DNA of 64,000 nucleotides from Anthonomus grandis grandis (GCF_022605725.1 NC_065548.1:18323644-18387643), one strand, 5' to 3'. Positions 1-12,599 are shown, numbered from the stretch's first letter. Notes: a model not told the origin generated them from the sequence alone. Numbers and translations: made by a program.

Positions 1-645
1 ATTCTGTCTGACATTTAGAGGAACATTAACAATTACGGCAGATTGTGCGGACGAAATTATAAATACATTTTGCCGGTCAGTCGTGGTGGGAAAAAGTTGG
101 GTCCAATAAACATGCTATTTTTCATGACAGGCCAAAGATTTTATGGAAAATTATGTTTGTACCACATCTCATGTAAATGTAGCCACGTCTGTACACAAAA
201 TTAATTTCGTAAAATTTTCATTTCTGCCGAACTGTTCTAAAAGCCGCTGGCAAAATACAACTGGTCTAGGGTGACCTTTAGGTTGTAGCGCTTGTACCTA
301 TGTATAGGATAATACTGTTCTTGTTGATTTGTTTTACACGCTTTACTATGAGAAACTTCAACTTGAGCTGCTATAGCTCTAGTACTCATTGTTGAGCCGT
401 CTTCAGCTATTTCTAAAATGTCTTCCTTAATTTGTAACATTTCAGGTTGAGCAGCTTTTCTAGCGTGGCCTCCTCGTTGTCCTTTTAAATACCCTGTGTC
501 ACGAGGTTTAATAATTAAATTTACAAACAGACGTGGGGCCGGATGATTTCTTAAAGGAAATCTTTCTGTACACAACCTGCATGCTGCGGCTGTATCTTGC
601 TAGTACTATTCATAGGTAAGTATTGTGTCCACATTGTTTTTGTAA
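1..645 (-). pseudogene. DDE transposase relic, cut by window edge
   Basis: Degraded transposase of the IS630/Tc1/mariner-like group that carries a DUF4817-type helix-turn-helix. Reading leftwards, the N-terminal part (about 237-590) contains CTERFPLRNHPAPRLF and then GSTMSTRAIAAQVEVSHSK, the recognition-helix pattern of the family. It is followed by a damaged version of the usual YPYHxQRVQ linker. Below 237 the frame shifts. Pieces resembling the core fold remain, such as PPRLTGKMYL in a shifted frame near 60-90, but no intact catalytic Asp context is visible. Upstream of 590 the matching N-terminal residues (AAACRL) follow two stops. The gene runs off the left edge, so its 3' end and terminal repeat cannot be judged. 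It is a different subfamily from the four TIR elements further right. Confidence 0.6.
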
Positions 646-2559
646 ACATGGACAACTTTTCCGTGCAAAATATTCAGGCAAATGGAATACGCACTATTAA
701 AAGAATACAAGTGATCGAATCAAAGATTCATATTGAAAACCATACAAAATACAAATTTTGATAAACGAAAAAAGCAGTAAACAAAAAACTGTAAGAATTT
801 GCACAGCATTCGCCGAAAGTATTAAAAAAATCTCTTTTATAATCATCTCTTACATCTGTTTTATTATGCAACTTTTATGTAGGTGATTTTTATACATCAC
901 CTCCTTTTGACAAGTCCTACAGGCTATTAAAATAAATGACTCAACTTTGAAAATGCCCTGTAAATCTTATGTTTAACCTTAATGTTGGGCGCCAACATTA
1001 ATAGTAATTATTAAATTGGTTCTGGTATTTGGTTATACTATATTGCAATTTGTAAAACTGCAGTTATGTTAAAACCATTAGATTTTTAAAAAGGTTTTAA
1101 TTTATTTATTAACCTTTTTACTAAAAAAGTAGAAAAAACCATATACAGATTTTTATTTATGTTATTTTAGAAATAACAGTTTATTATAAAAACCAAAAAG
1201 GTTATAGGCCTTTTATTTTATTTAATAAATTAGAGAATTAAACAATATTTATATGATTAAGAGAAATAGGTAAGAAATTTAATATAAAACAATATAAAAA
1301 CTTAAAAATTAAAAAAAAATAATAATAATAATTAAATTTTGATTTGTTTCAAAAAATTTACTATAAAATTTTGGGAAATTTATTTCATGAAATCTTGTAA
1401 AATGATTTTTACCAATATTTAAATTATTTTTCTATTATACATAAAATGAAATCTGTACTATTGTTGATATGAAAAGTATAACTAACTTGAAAAGAATAAC
1501 TTTTTTACTAAGAAAATTAATTTTTAAGAAAACTTAAAACTGTTCAATTGATAATCTGCATTGATCATAGCAGAAAAAATGAGCTGAAAAACTTTTGAAA
1601 GGTGACTTCATAAATCTATTGATACAATTGAAACTATTCGAATAAGAAATTTTTATTCTCAGTAGTATTCTCAGGTTATTCAATAAAACTCGTATGTCTA
1701 AAAAAATACTTCCTGAAAAAAGATAAAAATAATGTTTAAAATTAATAGAAATACTTTAACCGCCTAAAGTATATAAATTATATGATAATGATAAATATTG
1801 TATCTATATAGAAAATTAAAAACGTATTTAGAGAAAGATATGGATTTGTATAAGTCGAAAAATAATATTGCTTAACTACGTATTTTAGTTAACAATAGAA
1901 TCATAAAAGCTATTAAAATGATTAGAGATGAAAACTTATAAACACTAAGTAAAAAAGTATTAAACGTCGGGAAAACTCGATTTAAAGTTGAGAACACTTC
2001 TGGAAAAAACTAAATTACCTCAAGTACTAGAAAAAAATAGAAAATGTAACCGCCACATTAACAGGCTCTGCAGAATAAGAAAGGTCATATTTTAACTGCC
2101 TACATGGTGTGCGCCAATATTATATTCCTATTTATTACATATAACTTGTATTACTATAAAACGTGTATGTATATCAAAAACGTAGATGAAGATAATGTCA
2201 AGTGATTCTGCCAATTCTGAGAAAAATATTTTATAATTATATAAATCATAACATTTTTTTTATGATTATTATGATATTTTATGAACTACCAAACACGCCG
2301 GTTAATTAATTAAAATTTTTCTAAAGTTGGAATTTAGTGTGAATAATATGAAGTAAATTCGATTATAGAATACAAGAACTTAGCAAAAAATACCAAAATC
2401 TTAATTTCATTAAGACACGTGAGACTGAGGCAATGATTTGGGGCATTTTCACTTGTACTAGACTATATTTTAAGTTAATGAACTTTCATGCCTCTTAACA
2501 GAACTAAATATTTACATTTATTAAATCTTCAGAGTGTACTTAGATAATGAGGTACTTAC
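646..2559. other. AT-rich stretch, no gene seen
   Basis: No open frame with protein-like content was found on either strand. It holds low-complexity A/T runs, an (AAT)n microsatellite near 1319-1333 and a weak inverted repeat (AAAAAGGTT / AACCTTTTT) around 1090-1125. Confidence 0.5.
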
Positions 2560-2960
2560 CAAAATAAGTGCAATCAAAATCCAAAAAAAAAGATGACAAC
2601 TAACTACGAGGATGTACACCACACTTTCCGGAAACGTCAAAAATGCAACTGTCAACTTTTTGAAAAAATAAAGTTTTTAAGACCTCACGCATTCTAAACT
2701 AAGCTGACTATTATATACGGCGCAGATCGATTATTCTTTAGATGTTTTCGGCGCGAAATCTACCGGGCGATTGTCACAAGTCCGACCAGACCAGTACTTG
2801 GTTACCTGGCCAGGTATTGTTAAAGGGACCCCGTATATCCCTCTCTGTTTCGCCTTTTGTAGGATTTACGATTGTCCTTTTTTACCATTGAGGGGCATAT
2901 AGGGGGTAACGTATGGGAGTCGAGGCGGTGGTGTGCCGCTCTAATTTGAAACAAATAATT
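2560..2960 (-). promoter_or_regulatory. Candidate promoter and first exon
   Basis: A GC- and CpG-richer island stands out from the AT-rich flanks. On the minus strand it has a TATA-like box (TATATAATAG, about 2708-2717). About 25 bases downstream is an ATG at 2692-2690 that opens a reading frame of under 30 codons. The consensus splice donor TTTTG|GTAAGTACC lies at the 2560/2559 boundary. This layout fits a 5' exon, mostly untranslated, of a gene transcribed leftwards whose later exons would lie outside the window. An alternative frame before the donor is very hydrophobic but lacks an ATG. I could not find a matching acceptor exon to the left, so the call is tentative. Confidence 0.3.
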
Positions 2961-3518
2961 TATTTAAATTAAATGTGATTTTTTTCGATAAGCGGTTTGA
3001 AGTGGTAGTGAGGTAAAAGGCAGGTTTTACGAGAACAGTCCTTGAACTGTTATAGATCGTAAAGGATACTGGCGAGAACAATTTTAATGAATTTTAATAC
3101 TAATAGTTTGTTTTTGCACGTGGCTATGGAAGTCCGGTTGCTCTGCCTAATAAACATTTCAAAAGAATTTGATGAGGCTATGGTTTGTATTTTGTTTTTG
3201 CCAAAATGGTTTTCAGAAATTATATATTTTGAAATTATCACAAAAACTTTAAGGTTTAATTTATTTGCTTGTATATGTCCCTCTCATTGGATCAATATTT
3301 ATATTTTAGTTTTTAGACTCTCAAAACTTTTTTTAAATAGATATTTGAATTTTCTAGAATCTTAATTTTGCAGATAATATTAAGCGTGATCAAACTTTCT
3401 CTTTAAATAAAAAAAATAGGTGCTAATAGGAAAATTATATGGTGGCACGTGTGCATCTTTTGACAAAGGGGTTATTAGTACTAATGTTTAAATGATTGAA
3501 AATTATATTAACAAAATT
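2961..3518. other. Spacer, no supported gene
   Basis: Short open frames occur on both strands here, but their composition is AT-driven and no domain is recognisable. Confidence 0.4.
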
Positions 3519-5346
3519 TATACAGGGTGTTAATTTGAAAACTTCCCACCACGGATTTATCGAAAACCACTGTTTAAAAAAAAAAACGCCGAAATACGTC
3601 AAAAGGTTTGTCAAGGGGGACAACTTTCTAACCTAAAATTACTTCACCCCCTTTCACCCATTGCTCCCCAGGGCCATCCCCTTAAAAATTTTATATGTCA
3701 AGGAGTATTGAGTAATAGCTCGTTTAAAAGGTCTTTCGAAGTCTTTTATTTCGACGTTTGATTTTTTTAAATCGGTCGATTTGTTTTTGAGAAAATTAGA
3801 AAAATCTTTTCTTTCAGGTTGGGGAGTAAATACAATAGATTTTAAATGACCCCATAGAAAGAAGTCTAACGGCGTTATATCAGAAGATCTAGCAGGCCAT
3901 TCTATAGGCCTCCTTCGCCCTATCCATTTATCTGGAAACTCGTCGTCTAGCCATTGCCGAACGGGAAGAACATAGTGAGGAGGAGCGCCGTCTTGCTGGA
4001 AATATATTTTAGCCTCATCAAGTACAGTGTTTCCATCATCATCGATTTGGTTTTCAATGGATTCAGTGATAAGCGAATTGATGGTATTTTCCAACATATC
4101 CAAATAAATGTCTCCATTTAAATTTCCGTTAATAAATAATGGCTTAATCACTTTATTTCCTAAAATGCCTGCCCATACATTAATTTTTTGAGGGTACTGT
4201 GTATGCCCTTCTACAAATGCATGAGGATTTTCATTGCTTCCATATCTACAGTTATGCTTATTAACAAATCCATTTAGATAAAATGTGCATTCATCGCTGA
4301 AGCAGATATTCTTTACATGAATAGTATTATCATTAATCGCTTCACTCATTTTTTCACTAAACTCAACTCGCCTATCGAAATCGTCTTCGGTTAACTCTTG
4401 CAATATTTTCATTTTGAGTGCATGAAATTTATGAAGTTTGGTAACTGTGTGAACAGAGCCTAATGAAATACCAGAGCGGCTTCATCCAAAATTCGCCGAT
4501 GATCACGTTTTTTATTTGCAACAGATCCAGTTTCAATAAACTTAGTAACGAGGTCCAAAACATACCTATGCGAAGTTATCTTCTCCGGATGACTGGCGTT
4601 AAACGTGACGGCTGTTTGCCGAGCACATTGATTTTGGGCACCATAAATTAGAATAATTTCCACTCTTTCGGCTAGTGTGTAAACCATTTTGGAAGTAAAA
4701 TCTTCAATTCAACAAATAAATTTTCACTATTCCAAGACTGTCACAAATGTAACTGACGGCAAAATAAATTCTTTATTTTCCTTAGCAACTATAAATAACT
4801 AAGCAGGTATAACAATAAATACAGTTCGCCCAGGATATCTGTGTAGATGAAAGGAATGCGGAAAAAAATTCAGGTTGTTATTTAGTTTTTTCCACGTCTA
4901 ATCTTCGGAATTGCTGTTTATGTTGGTAGTTTCCATTTTAAATTATAAACGAATTGTAGATTTGGCAAACCCCACCGGGCAACATTTTGAACACTTATTG
5001 AAATAAAAACTGATATTTTCATGTTTTTGTTTTCTATCTGAACAAATTAAGATAAACAAAGATTTTTCTAATTTTCTCGAAAGCGAATCGACCGATTTAA
5101 AAAAATCAAACGTCAAAATAAAAGACTTCGAAAGACCTTTTAAACAAGCTATCACTTGATACCCGTTGCCATTTAAAATTTTTAAGAGGATGACCCTGGG
5201 GGGCAGATGGTGAAAGGGGGTGAAGTAATTTTAGGTTAGAAAGTTGTCCCTCTTGACAAACCTTTTGACGTATTTCGGCGTTTTTTTTTAAACAGTGGTT
5301 TTCGAGAAATCCGTGGTGGAAAGTGTTCAAATAAACACCCTGTATA
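3519..5346 (-). mobile_element. TIR DNA transposon, copy 1
   Basis: Both ends read TATACAGGGTGTT inwards and are flanked by TA, as expected for Tc1/mariner-type insertion. The terminal inverted repeats are long: left 3519 to about 3810, right about 5057-5346. They keep clear base-by-base similarity across GC-rich blocks such as AGTTGTCCC and ACTTCACCCCC. The left repeat includes the 3' end of the transposase gene, so roughly its last 50 codons are also present in inverted form in the right repeat. About 370 bases between the transposase start and the right repeat appear non-coding. The element is inactive in cis because its gene is broken. Confidence 0.8.
3654..4687 (-). pseudogene. DUF4817/DDE transposase, internally deleted
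   Basis: Transposase that would cut and paste copy 1. The N-terminal 75 codons (4687-4460) start MVYTLAERVEIILIYG and carry the DUF4817-type fold, ending at ILDEAA. The remainder (4412-3654, 252 codons) carries the catalytic domain. Counted from the Met at 4412, the first Asp is at about residue 40 (CFSDECTF), the second at 141 (FQQDGAPPHY) and the third at 178 (SSDITPLDFFLWG). That leaves 36 residues between the second and third. Between the two open parts the frame shifts. The sequence then reads GISLGSVHTVTKLHKFHALK in the second frame, so about 30 codons of the linker/second helix-turn-helix were lost, with a frameshift. The catalytic triad itself is intact. The start ATG is well placed just inside the element. 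Confidence 0.75.
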
Positions 5347-7758
5347 TTTCGCTACATTTTATAATAAATAGACATATATATAAAATTTATTTAACTTTTA
5401 CTAGCAAGAGATTCATTTTAAAAATTACTCAAAAAGCATTTTATGTGTGTATGGGCAACGCAATATTAGGATTGCACGCAACCATGGACACGCATCATTA
5501 AGATTCTTCTAGACCGTCTTTATTTAAATGTGAAAAGTTGTGATAATAGGAAAAATTGTCTTGTAGTAAATAGCCGCTGCATAAGGCGTTTTAGTAATAT
5601 TTTTAAATAGACCAAAAGTGTTACACTTTGCTAACTTTAGTACCTTTAATAGTAAACACGTTAAAAGTAATGCAGATTTATTTTAGATACAATATACAGA
5701 TAAAAAGACTTATTTGTTAACACAAATTTTTGTATTTGATTATTGCACGAAAATTGCAAAAATGCTTATATTTTCTTATTATTATCTAGTATTTGCCATT
5801 TGAGTATTTTGTTTTTAATATTCATTGCTAATATCGTTTATGAAAATGATCAGAATATTATTAAAAAAAATAAAACTTTAGTCAAAAATTAAGTAATTAA
5901 ATAAATCTTCAGTGTAATGTATTATTTTAAGGTAAAAATCTGAAAAACCTATTTACGTCAAAAAATACAGAGTATTCCAAAAAACCGTCTCTGATTTTTG
6001 TTTAATTACACCATTGAACTCTACGGAAAAATATCTATACAGATATATTAGTTTCACAATAAAATAGCATAGGAAATTGCAAAGCAAACCACAAAGTTCT
6101 ATCTATAAAAATAACCGAGATACCCTGCGATTATAACCAAGAGTACAGTGTACATATCCATTATTGTACTTTGTCAACATATGATAGAACTATCTAACTC
6201 TATATGAACTCTACCTGTTAAATTATAAGTTTTTATGAATATATGAAAAAAACTTAATGCAATATTTCAAAAACAAAATCGTATAAGTTATTAAGATTTA
6301 AAATGTTATTTAACTGACAAAACCTACTAAATATCAAATTTGCATTTATATGTTGCAAAAATTAATATTAATTATTAGTATTTTATTGAAATTGAAATGG
6401 GTTTTAGTAGTTTTATGATTTATTTAAATGTTTAAAGTAATTATTTAATTTGATAATAATAGAAATGATTTTTAAAATAAAGTATGAATTCTCATGTAAT
6501 TTTTCATAGGTTATAATTTATTTTGCTATTTCTTGTATTGATAATATATGGTAGTCCTATGCATCAATTATTTATAAAAATACGATGTCCAGAGAAATTG
6601 AGAAGATTTACTAATATTTAAAATAAAACACTCTTTATATTTTTCTTTTAATTTACTATTAACTCTTGAATAAAATGGTCAATCTTGATAAGATCCTATC
6701 GGGCGATTTTTACAAAATAGCATTCATTAAAATTTAACAATTTTCCAGATTTTTTAAATTATCCTGTAAATAACTTGTTAGATACTAATATAGAAGGGTG
6801 AAATTATTTTAAAGTCAAACTAATTTTATCGTAATTAAAAGATCCAAAATTTCAACTTTTAAATATTGAAAACTTTTGATTTGAAAAACTGGAAAATATA
6901 CCCGGTATTCAAAAACAACTTGACTTTATTAACTTTATAAAAAAAATCTATAAAAATATTCTACAAACCATCTTGAAAATTTTCTTAGCTAGGTATACTT
7001 TTTTCATATTCAATCAAAAAGAAATGCTTTGACCTAAATATAATTGAGTGTGTAATACGATATTTTAATGCAGAATAATTAAATATATCGAAATAAAGAA
7101 TACCGAGAATATTAATTTTGTAAATTTAGAAATGAATGCGTTTGATATTAGCATTAAATAAATAATATAGGTATCATATTTTTTTTGGAGAAGTGATTTA
7201 AAACATTAACAACTTTAGGACGATAATCATATATTTGTTGGAACAAATTTCAAATTATCGTTGTTTTATTATTTTTTATTAAAATATAAATGCTATATGT
7301 ACATATGAATATTTATTACAATACGTTCACGATTATATCGATAAACTAATTAAATTATCTTTATGACAAAATATTACGGAACTCTACGAACGCAAGATTA
7401 AAAGTACAATTCAATATTAATTTTTTAAGATATCCAATCCAACCGTAGTTGAAGACGCACCCAAACACTTTAATTATAGCGCATTTTCAGAAAATAAAGT
7501 TCTTAATTTTTATTTATTATAGTCATATATGATACAACGCTCTATAAGATATATAGAACATCAAAGGAAAACTTTAACAGATATTAAACCAAACCAATAT
7601 TAAAGTCCATTTAAGACTTTTGCCTTTGAAACTATATTTTAGAGAATTTAATACTCAAATTATCCCGTACATTAAAATTTCTACAATAATTGGCTCAAAT
7701 ACCACCCAACGAAACCGAGATATAAATAACAAATTTGCCTAAAACAAACAAAAAGAAT
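5347..7758. other. AT-rich stretch, no gene seen
   Basis: No supported gene. A segment near 5968-6000 (ACAGAGTATTCC...) resembles the end of a TIR element, but no partner end was found. One short open frame at 5295-5501 is mostly the right terminal repeat of copy 1 and is not a gene. Confidence 0.45.
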
Positions 7759-7915
7759 ATTACCGTATTCATGAATCTAGCAAAGGCGTCTGATACGGTT
7801 TGACATGAAATTCGTTTAGAAAACTTATATAAAATTGGCATAAGGGGTATAGCGTTAGAACTCCTTAAATCATATTTAAAAAATATAACGCAAAAATTTC
7901 TTTTGGACAACGCAA
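7759..7915 (+). pseudogene. LINE reverse transcriptase fragment
   Basis: Short relic of the reverse-transcriptase palm of a non-LTR retrotransposon. The frame reads FMNLAKASDTV, a stop, then HEIRLENLYKIGIRG and LELLKSYLKN. This matches the family pattern FxDLxKAFDTVxHxxLLxKLxxxGIRG...SYLxNR, so the first catalytic Asp position has become Asn and a stop interrupts the motif. No continuation with the second (YADD) motif could be followed downstream. It is an old, truncated insertion. Confidence 0.5.
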
Positions 7916-9032
7916 TTCATTCCTATAAACAATATTTGTATATCTTTTTAATAAAATAGTGATAGGATCTATAAAGATGAACGTTTTAAAACACGTTTAA
8001 TATTCTGTATCGTGATATGGGTGTATCTTATGAAAATAAGATCTCTATTCTTAGAGAATATTCTCAAAATAAAGTCATTATAGATAGCTTATATTCAACT
8101 AATTTAATTTCCAAAAAATCAGGAATATTGAACTTTAAATTAATACACAACTTAGACTAAATATGTGACAAGACCGAAAAAAAAATGGGTTTTTTCTGAT
8201 TCTGTATTAAAAAATGGTGATTTAAATAAAAAAAAACATATTGGTGTCATATCTTTTTTTGAGTCACCCTGTATATTTAATTTCCACTAAACTAAACCTA
8301 AACCCAATATTAAAATCGACGAAAACCTAGAGATACTACTGATCCTTTATTCATAATCAGTAGTATCTCTAAGTAATAGAATATAAAGCAGATAGATTAT
8401 AAAACTTTTATTTTGTACTACTGAATTTAGTAATTTAAAATAATAATAAATTTGAAACAAAATAATATCAATCTACACAAAGTTACTTTTATTTTATATT
8501 TAAAAATAGTTTTTTATATACTAAAAATAAATACATTAAAAAATCATCCGCCAACCCAACTTTGACTTCTGAATAAAATTACTGCTAATATACAGTATAT
8601 AAAACATGGATAAAGGTATGTATTTTTAAAATCTATTGATAAATTACTAAGCACACTAAACCCATAGTCGCAAATTTCTCACTGTCAATTTCCTGCTGTG
8701 CTTTAACCATTTATTTTCACCTTTTTAAGCTCCTTTGTACCACGAGCTGGTCCGCCTATTTTTTGATTCAATTGATGATTCGCACTCGAAAATCACCAGC
8801 AGCGAAATTTTAAAATCGATTGCATGCATTACACAGGCTTTGATGTTTAACCAAATCTCCTTATAGCGCATTATGTTTTATTCATGTGTGAATTTTTTTA
8901 AATTTCGGCTTGTAAATATGTGCATGTTTAGGGCGCATATAATTTACACATGGAAAATATGTATCGATGGGATATATTTAGAAAGTATTGGAATTTTTTG
9001 TATAAAAGATTTAGAAGTAAAATTAAAATTTC
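7916..9032. other. Spacer with solo TIR end and hairpin
   Basis: No gene seen. At 8265-8276 an isolated CACCCTGTATAT resembles the right end of the CAGGGTG-type TIR elements, but no left partner was found. A perfect hairpin lies at 8328-8371 and is listed separately. Confidence 0.45.
8328..8371. repeat. Perfect 16-bp inverted repeat
   Basis: The arm TAGAGATACTACTGAT (8328-8343) is perfectly complementary to 8356-8371 across a 12-base loop. No coding context surrounds it. It may be a foldback remnant or an RNA hairpin. Confidence 0.7.
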
Positions 9033-9038
9033 TTTATT
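9033..9038 (-). terminator. Polyadenylation signal of Ly6-like gene
   Basis: AATAAA on the minus strand, about 20 bases after the stop codon of the three-finger protein exon, which is suitable placement for 3'-end cleavage. Confidence 0.5.
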
Positions 9039-9056
9039 TAAAAAAATAGTACAATA

Positions 9057-9385
9057 TTAATTAAACAAATAATGAATGCAAAGCTCATTAGAAGTACTTT
9101 TTTTGTCTATGCCTTCAAATGGCTTGTCATTACACAAATCGCTAAAACACGCTGAACAATTGTAATCTGTGACATCTGATAGATATCCCTTTGCCAAATT
9201 ATTACAACCATTATCTGGTCCGCATCCTCTCGCATAGATTTTTTGAGGGTCCATTGAGGGGACTTCGATCCGAAAACTGGCCTGTAAGCATGTGTGCTCA
9301 CACATTAGCGTGCGGCTAATGTTCGCTCGACATTCCTCGACATTACTGTAGGATATGCAGTCGTAACATTGTAGTTTATTGCTCA
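9057..9385 (-). CDS. Ly6/uPAR three-finger secreted protein, exon 2
   Basis: Last exon of a small secreted protein with a three-finger (Ly6/uPAR) fold. The exon opens after the acceptor TTTTATTTTAG at 9387-9386 in phase 1 and reads SNKLQCYDCISYSNVEEC. It ends the domain with NCSACFSDLCND, the classic C-x2-C...DxCN signature. Ten cysteines fall in the domain (CYDC, EEC, MC, HTC, GC, GC, NC, SAC, DLC), plus one more in the tail. The stop is at 9057-9059. The tail is hydrophilic, with no hydrophobic GPI-attachment segment, so a soluble secreted product is more likely than a membrane-anchored one. Joined to the exon at 14643-14691 it makes about 125 residues, a normal family length. Insect relatives act in neuronal signalling and septate-junction assembly, but the exact role here cannot be told. 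Confidence 0.8.
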
Positions 9386-10948
9386 CTAAAATAAAAGTAG
9401 TTAAGCGATAAAAGGGAATTTTTAAAGTTATATATAGAGCAAGTTGTTAAATGAAAATTTATACTTTGTGAAGGTTAGAGTTAAAATGCAAAATTGATTG
9501 ATAATCGTTTTTTTACAATTGATAATGATGGATTAGCAAAATAACATAGGTCCAATAAAAATATTGTTCTGACTCGTATAGTCTTTGGTTTGATCATAAT
9601 AAACTATGATCTTTGACAGACTGCTTAAATTATTAATATTAAAAATTATACTGTTATTCAATAATCCATCTATTTACTAGAATAAAATAAATACAAGACT
9701 CAAATTTTTGCATGCTTTTACATATCACTGTAAACTACTATAATATAGTTTACTACTACTAAGCTATAATTAAACTAAATTAATATTAATAAAAAAAATT
9801 CAATGTTATCTATATTTGAGTCTTGTAAATCAGTTTGTTAAAAAAGTATAACTCAAAAAGCGCTCAAGTAGTGCTTCAATAAGGTTGCAGCACAAGGTTC
9901 TATTTTCATCTTCTGATATTTGTCATGTTTATAAATGACCAACGCCTCCTGGACTTACTACAAAGTTAGCTGATGACCTCATTTTGAATCTTTTCTAATT
10001 TGTAGAAAAAATTAAAAAACAGATTGATATTAAATGAAAATAACAGAGTAACCACAAAAGCACAAATTAAAGACAGGAAGACATGAAAAATTGCCACACT
10101 TTCCCTATATAAAGATGCAAAGAAACTGCCAACATCTATTAAATCAGAAAAAATATAAATCCAGTTATAAAAAAACTTGGAAAGGATTGATAATATCTTT
10201 TACTGCAAAAGGATTATCTGTATCTATGAGAACAACTTAGGATTATAATATTATATTTTTCAATAATCTTACTCGCTTATTTAGCCCAAGAAACTGCTTT
10301 GTATCCAGATAAGTTTACTAATTTTATTCAAATTATGTAGTTAGAGTTAGTAAGTTCTTTTATAGTATATAGTTTAGCTCTATAATATTGTAATACCCAA
10401 GGTTGAATCAAATCAAAAAGGTTGAATGATATCAAATGAATCAAATGTACATAATCTTCTATGAGGGTTGTCATTAACAAATAAAACACTGGTAATAAAA
10501 AAATTGAACACTCGCACATATCTCTAAGAAACTTAGGTTTTAAGGTACGTAGGTGTGATTTTAGTCTAGCTTAGTTTAGTTAAAGTTGTAGTTAGTTTAG
10601 TCAATAAATTAGTAGGACTACAAATACTGCAGACGAGATGGTTCAATGTAAGTAAAAATAGATGAGACTGCAAAACAAAATATTCTTTTTTTAGAAATCT
10701 TGAAAAATAACTGACTGATAAAAGGACAAGTTTTTAGAAAGAAAACGGCCGATTGCATAAATTAAAATATTATTTTTAAATTAAACGAGGAATTAAAACA
10801 CGACATTGCTGAGTATAGCATTCTGGGTTTAGGAGTTTGACTTAATAAATAATAACTAAAAAGATTTGGAATATGCATTATAGTGGGTAAACATATATTA
10901 ATCTTGAATTAAAAAGGTATTAAAATAAATGAAGTTGATAGTGAACTA

Positions 10949-10985
10949 TAAAATATAGCACAAGACTTACTTGTGCTATATTTTA
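10949..10985. repeat. Perfect 16-bp inverted repeat, 5-base loop
   Basis: The arm TAAAATATAGCACAAG (10949-10964) is exactly complementary to 10970-10985 with loop ACTTA. It lies inside the Ly6-like intron, so it would be transcribed in the pre-mRNA. Confidence 0.7.
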
Positions 10986-12275
10986 AGATTGGATCTGTAA
11001 TAAGACCACATTTTTTATTATATACATTAGTAGCCTTTTTAATCTCGAAATTAAGGACAATAATAATAAATAGAGGGTTTTGATATGTAATCAAACCCTG
11101 GGGCGTGTGTCTGATACATTGGTGTAGGGGGTAAAATTGTTTAAACCTTTTGCCCCCTGATAATGGACACATGTATGGAATTTTAATTTAACTAAATGTT
11201 TAAGAAATAATTGGAGAGAGAGTTTAGAATTTTCATTTTACCTTTTTTACTTTTATACCTTAACACCTACGACTCCACTGCAAGTATGGACTATTTCTTC
11301 ACTTTTCTTCACTCTCGAAATTAAGATTAAAGTTACAAAAGTTGACATTAATCAGGAATTTATAAACTTTTTTTAATTTCATAGGTTTGTAAATTCTTCT
11401 CCAAAATCATTTTGATTGAGCTCATGAAGAGAAAAAATAATAATGTATAAATAGTTTGAGCTGGTCCTGAGGTCTCTGATGCTACGGTAATCGGATTTCT
11501 CATGTTTTAATATCCACAAAAGGTGTTCGTATTGTTAGCGAAGTCAGTTGACTGGTTAAAAAACTTTTTTCGTAACTATTCCATGTTTGTCTCTTATTGC
11601 TAACTAACATTAGCAGTAAACGTCGTAGTAATGTAAGTGACATTCTAGACAGTGTAACTCAGGGAAAGTGTCGCTTCATGGATCTCGGAAACTATAAAAG
11701 TTTGCTGAAATTATTGGCTTCCTATTTACTGCTTTCTATTTTCTAAAATCAAGGTCTATATCTTGTGAAATTAGGGCATAAAAAGAATATAGCCATAGAA
11801 TTTGAAATCGCGTAGGTTTTATAGACGTACGATTAGTGGAGTGGTACCTATATATATATATATATTCAAAATTTTGCTGCTTTTCTATTTATTTGTCACA
11901 ATCTAAAACTAGGACAAAACTATCATGTAAAGATCCCTTGTGTAAGAATATCGACGTTATTAATTGCCTCGGTACTTATAAAAATAAACGTTTTTTTTAC
12001 ATTTCCTATAAACTTCATATTAAAGAAAGCATCGATAGAGGTAGAATGCCAGTTCAGTTCATTAAAAAATTGTAATAACTTGGTTTATTCCAATTATTTT
12101 TCTGCCTCAAATTCATAACTCATCATCTGCTGATGCCCTGACGATCCCTCTGAGTCAAGGCTGAGATTTGATGCAATTCTATAGTCTCCGCTAAAACATC
12201 AGATTCTGTTAGAACGTAGTTATTCTTAATTTTTCTCAAAACCAAGAAAATTATTTTCATATGACCAATTTGTTT

Positions 12276-12476
12276 ATGATGAAATTTAAATTGGAAGTTC
12301 AGCGACTAAAGATACTAGTGCTATGTTCACTTCAACTATCTGATTAGGTAATGTCCAGTCAAATTTTTCACCAACAATGTTATCAAGAAGCTCTTGTTCT
12401 AATATTTCCACAAGTTTTATTAAAAATTTAATATTATTTTCTCTTATAGAATAGAAAAGGCGTTCTTTCTAAGGCT
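12276..12476 (-). other. Short protein-like open frame, unrecognised
   Basis: About 60 codons without a stop read, in pieces, IKFLIKLVEILEQELL, then VGEKFDWTLPNQIVE and VNIALVSLVAELPI. The amino-acid balance (E, D, W, V, L) is unlike random AT-rich translation. It has no ATG at the start and a stop just upstream. It lies next to, and opposite, the P-element-like relic and could be another transposon piece. No family is recognised. Confidence 0.25.
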
Positions 12477-12599
12477 GGTCTTTCAAAAGATAGCTTAACT
12501 CGTGAGCAAGATATTATGTATAATGTTTATAAGTCAATCATAATTATGTAAATTGATTACTTCTGAAAAATTAAAGAACACATATTGCTTCTTTAAAGT

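Noticed and set aside
3087..3365. 92-codon plus-strand open frame
   Set aside because: No domain, codon composition follows the AT-rich background, and an opposing frame covers the same bases.
5106..5330. 74-codon minus-strand open frame
   Set aside because: It is the right terminal inverted repeat of transposon copy 1, not an independent gene.
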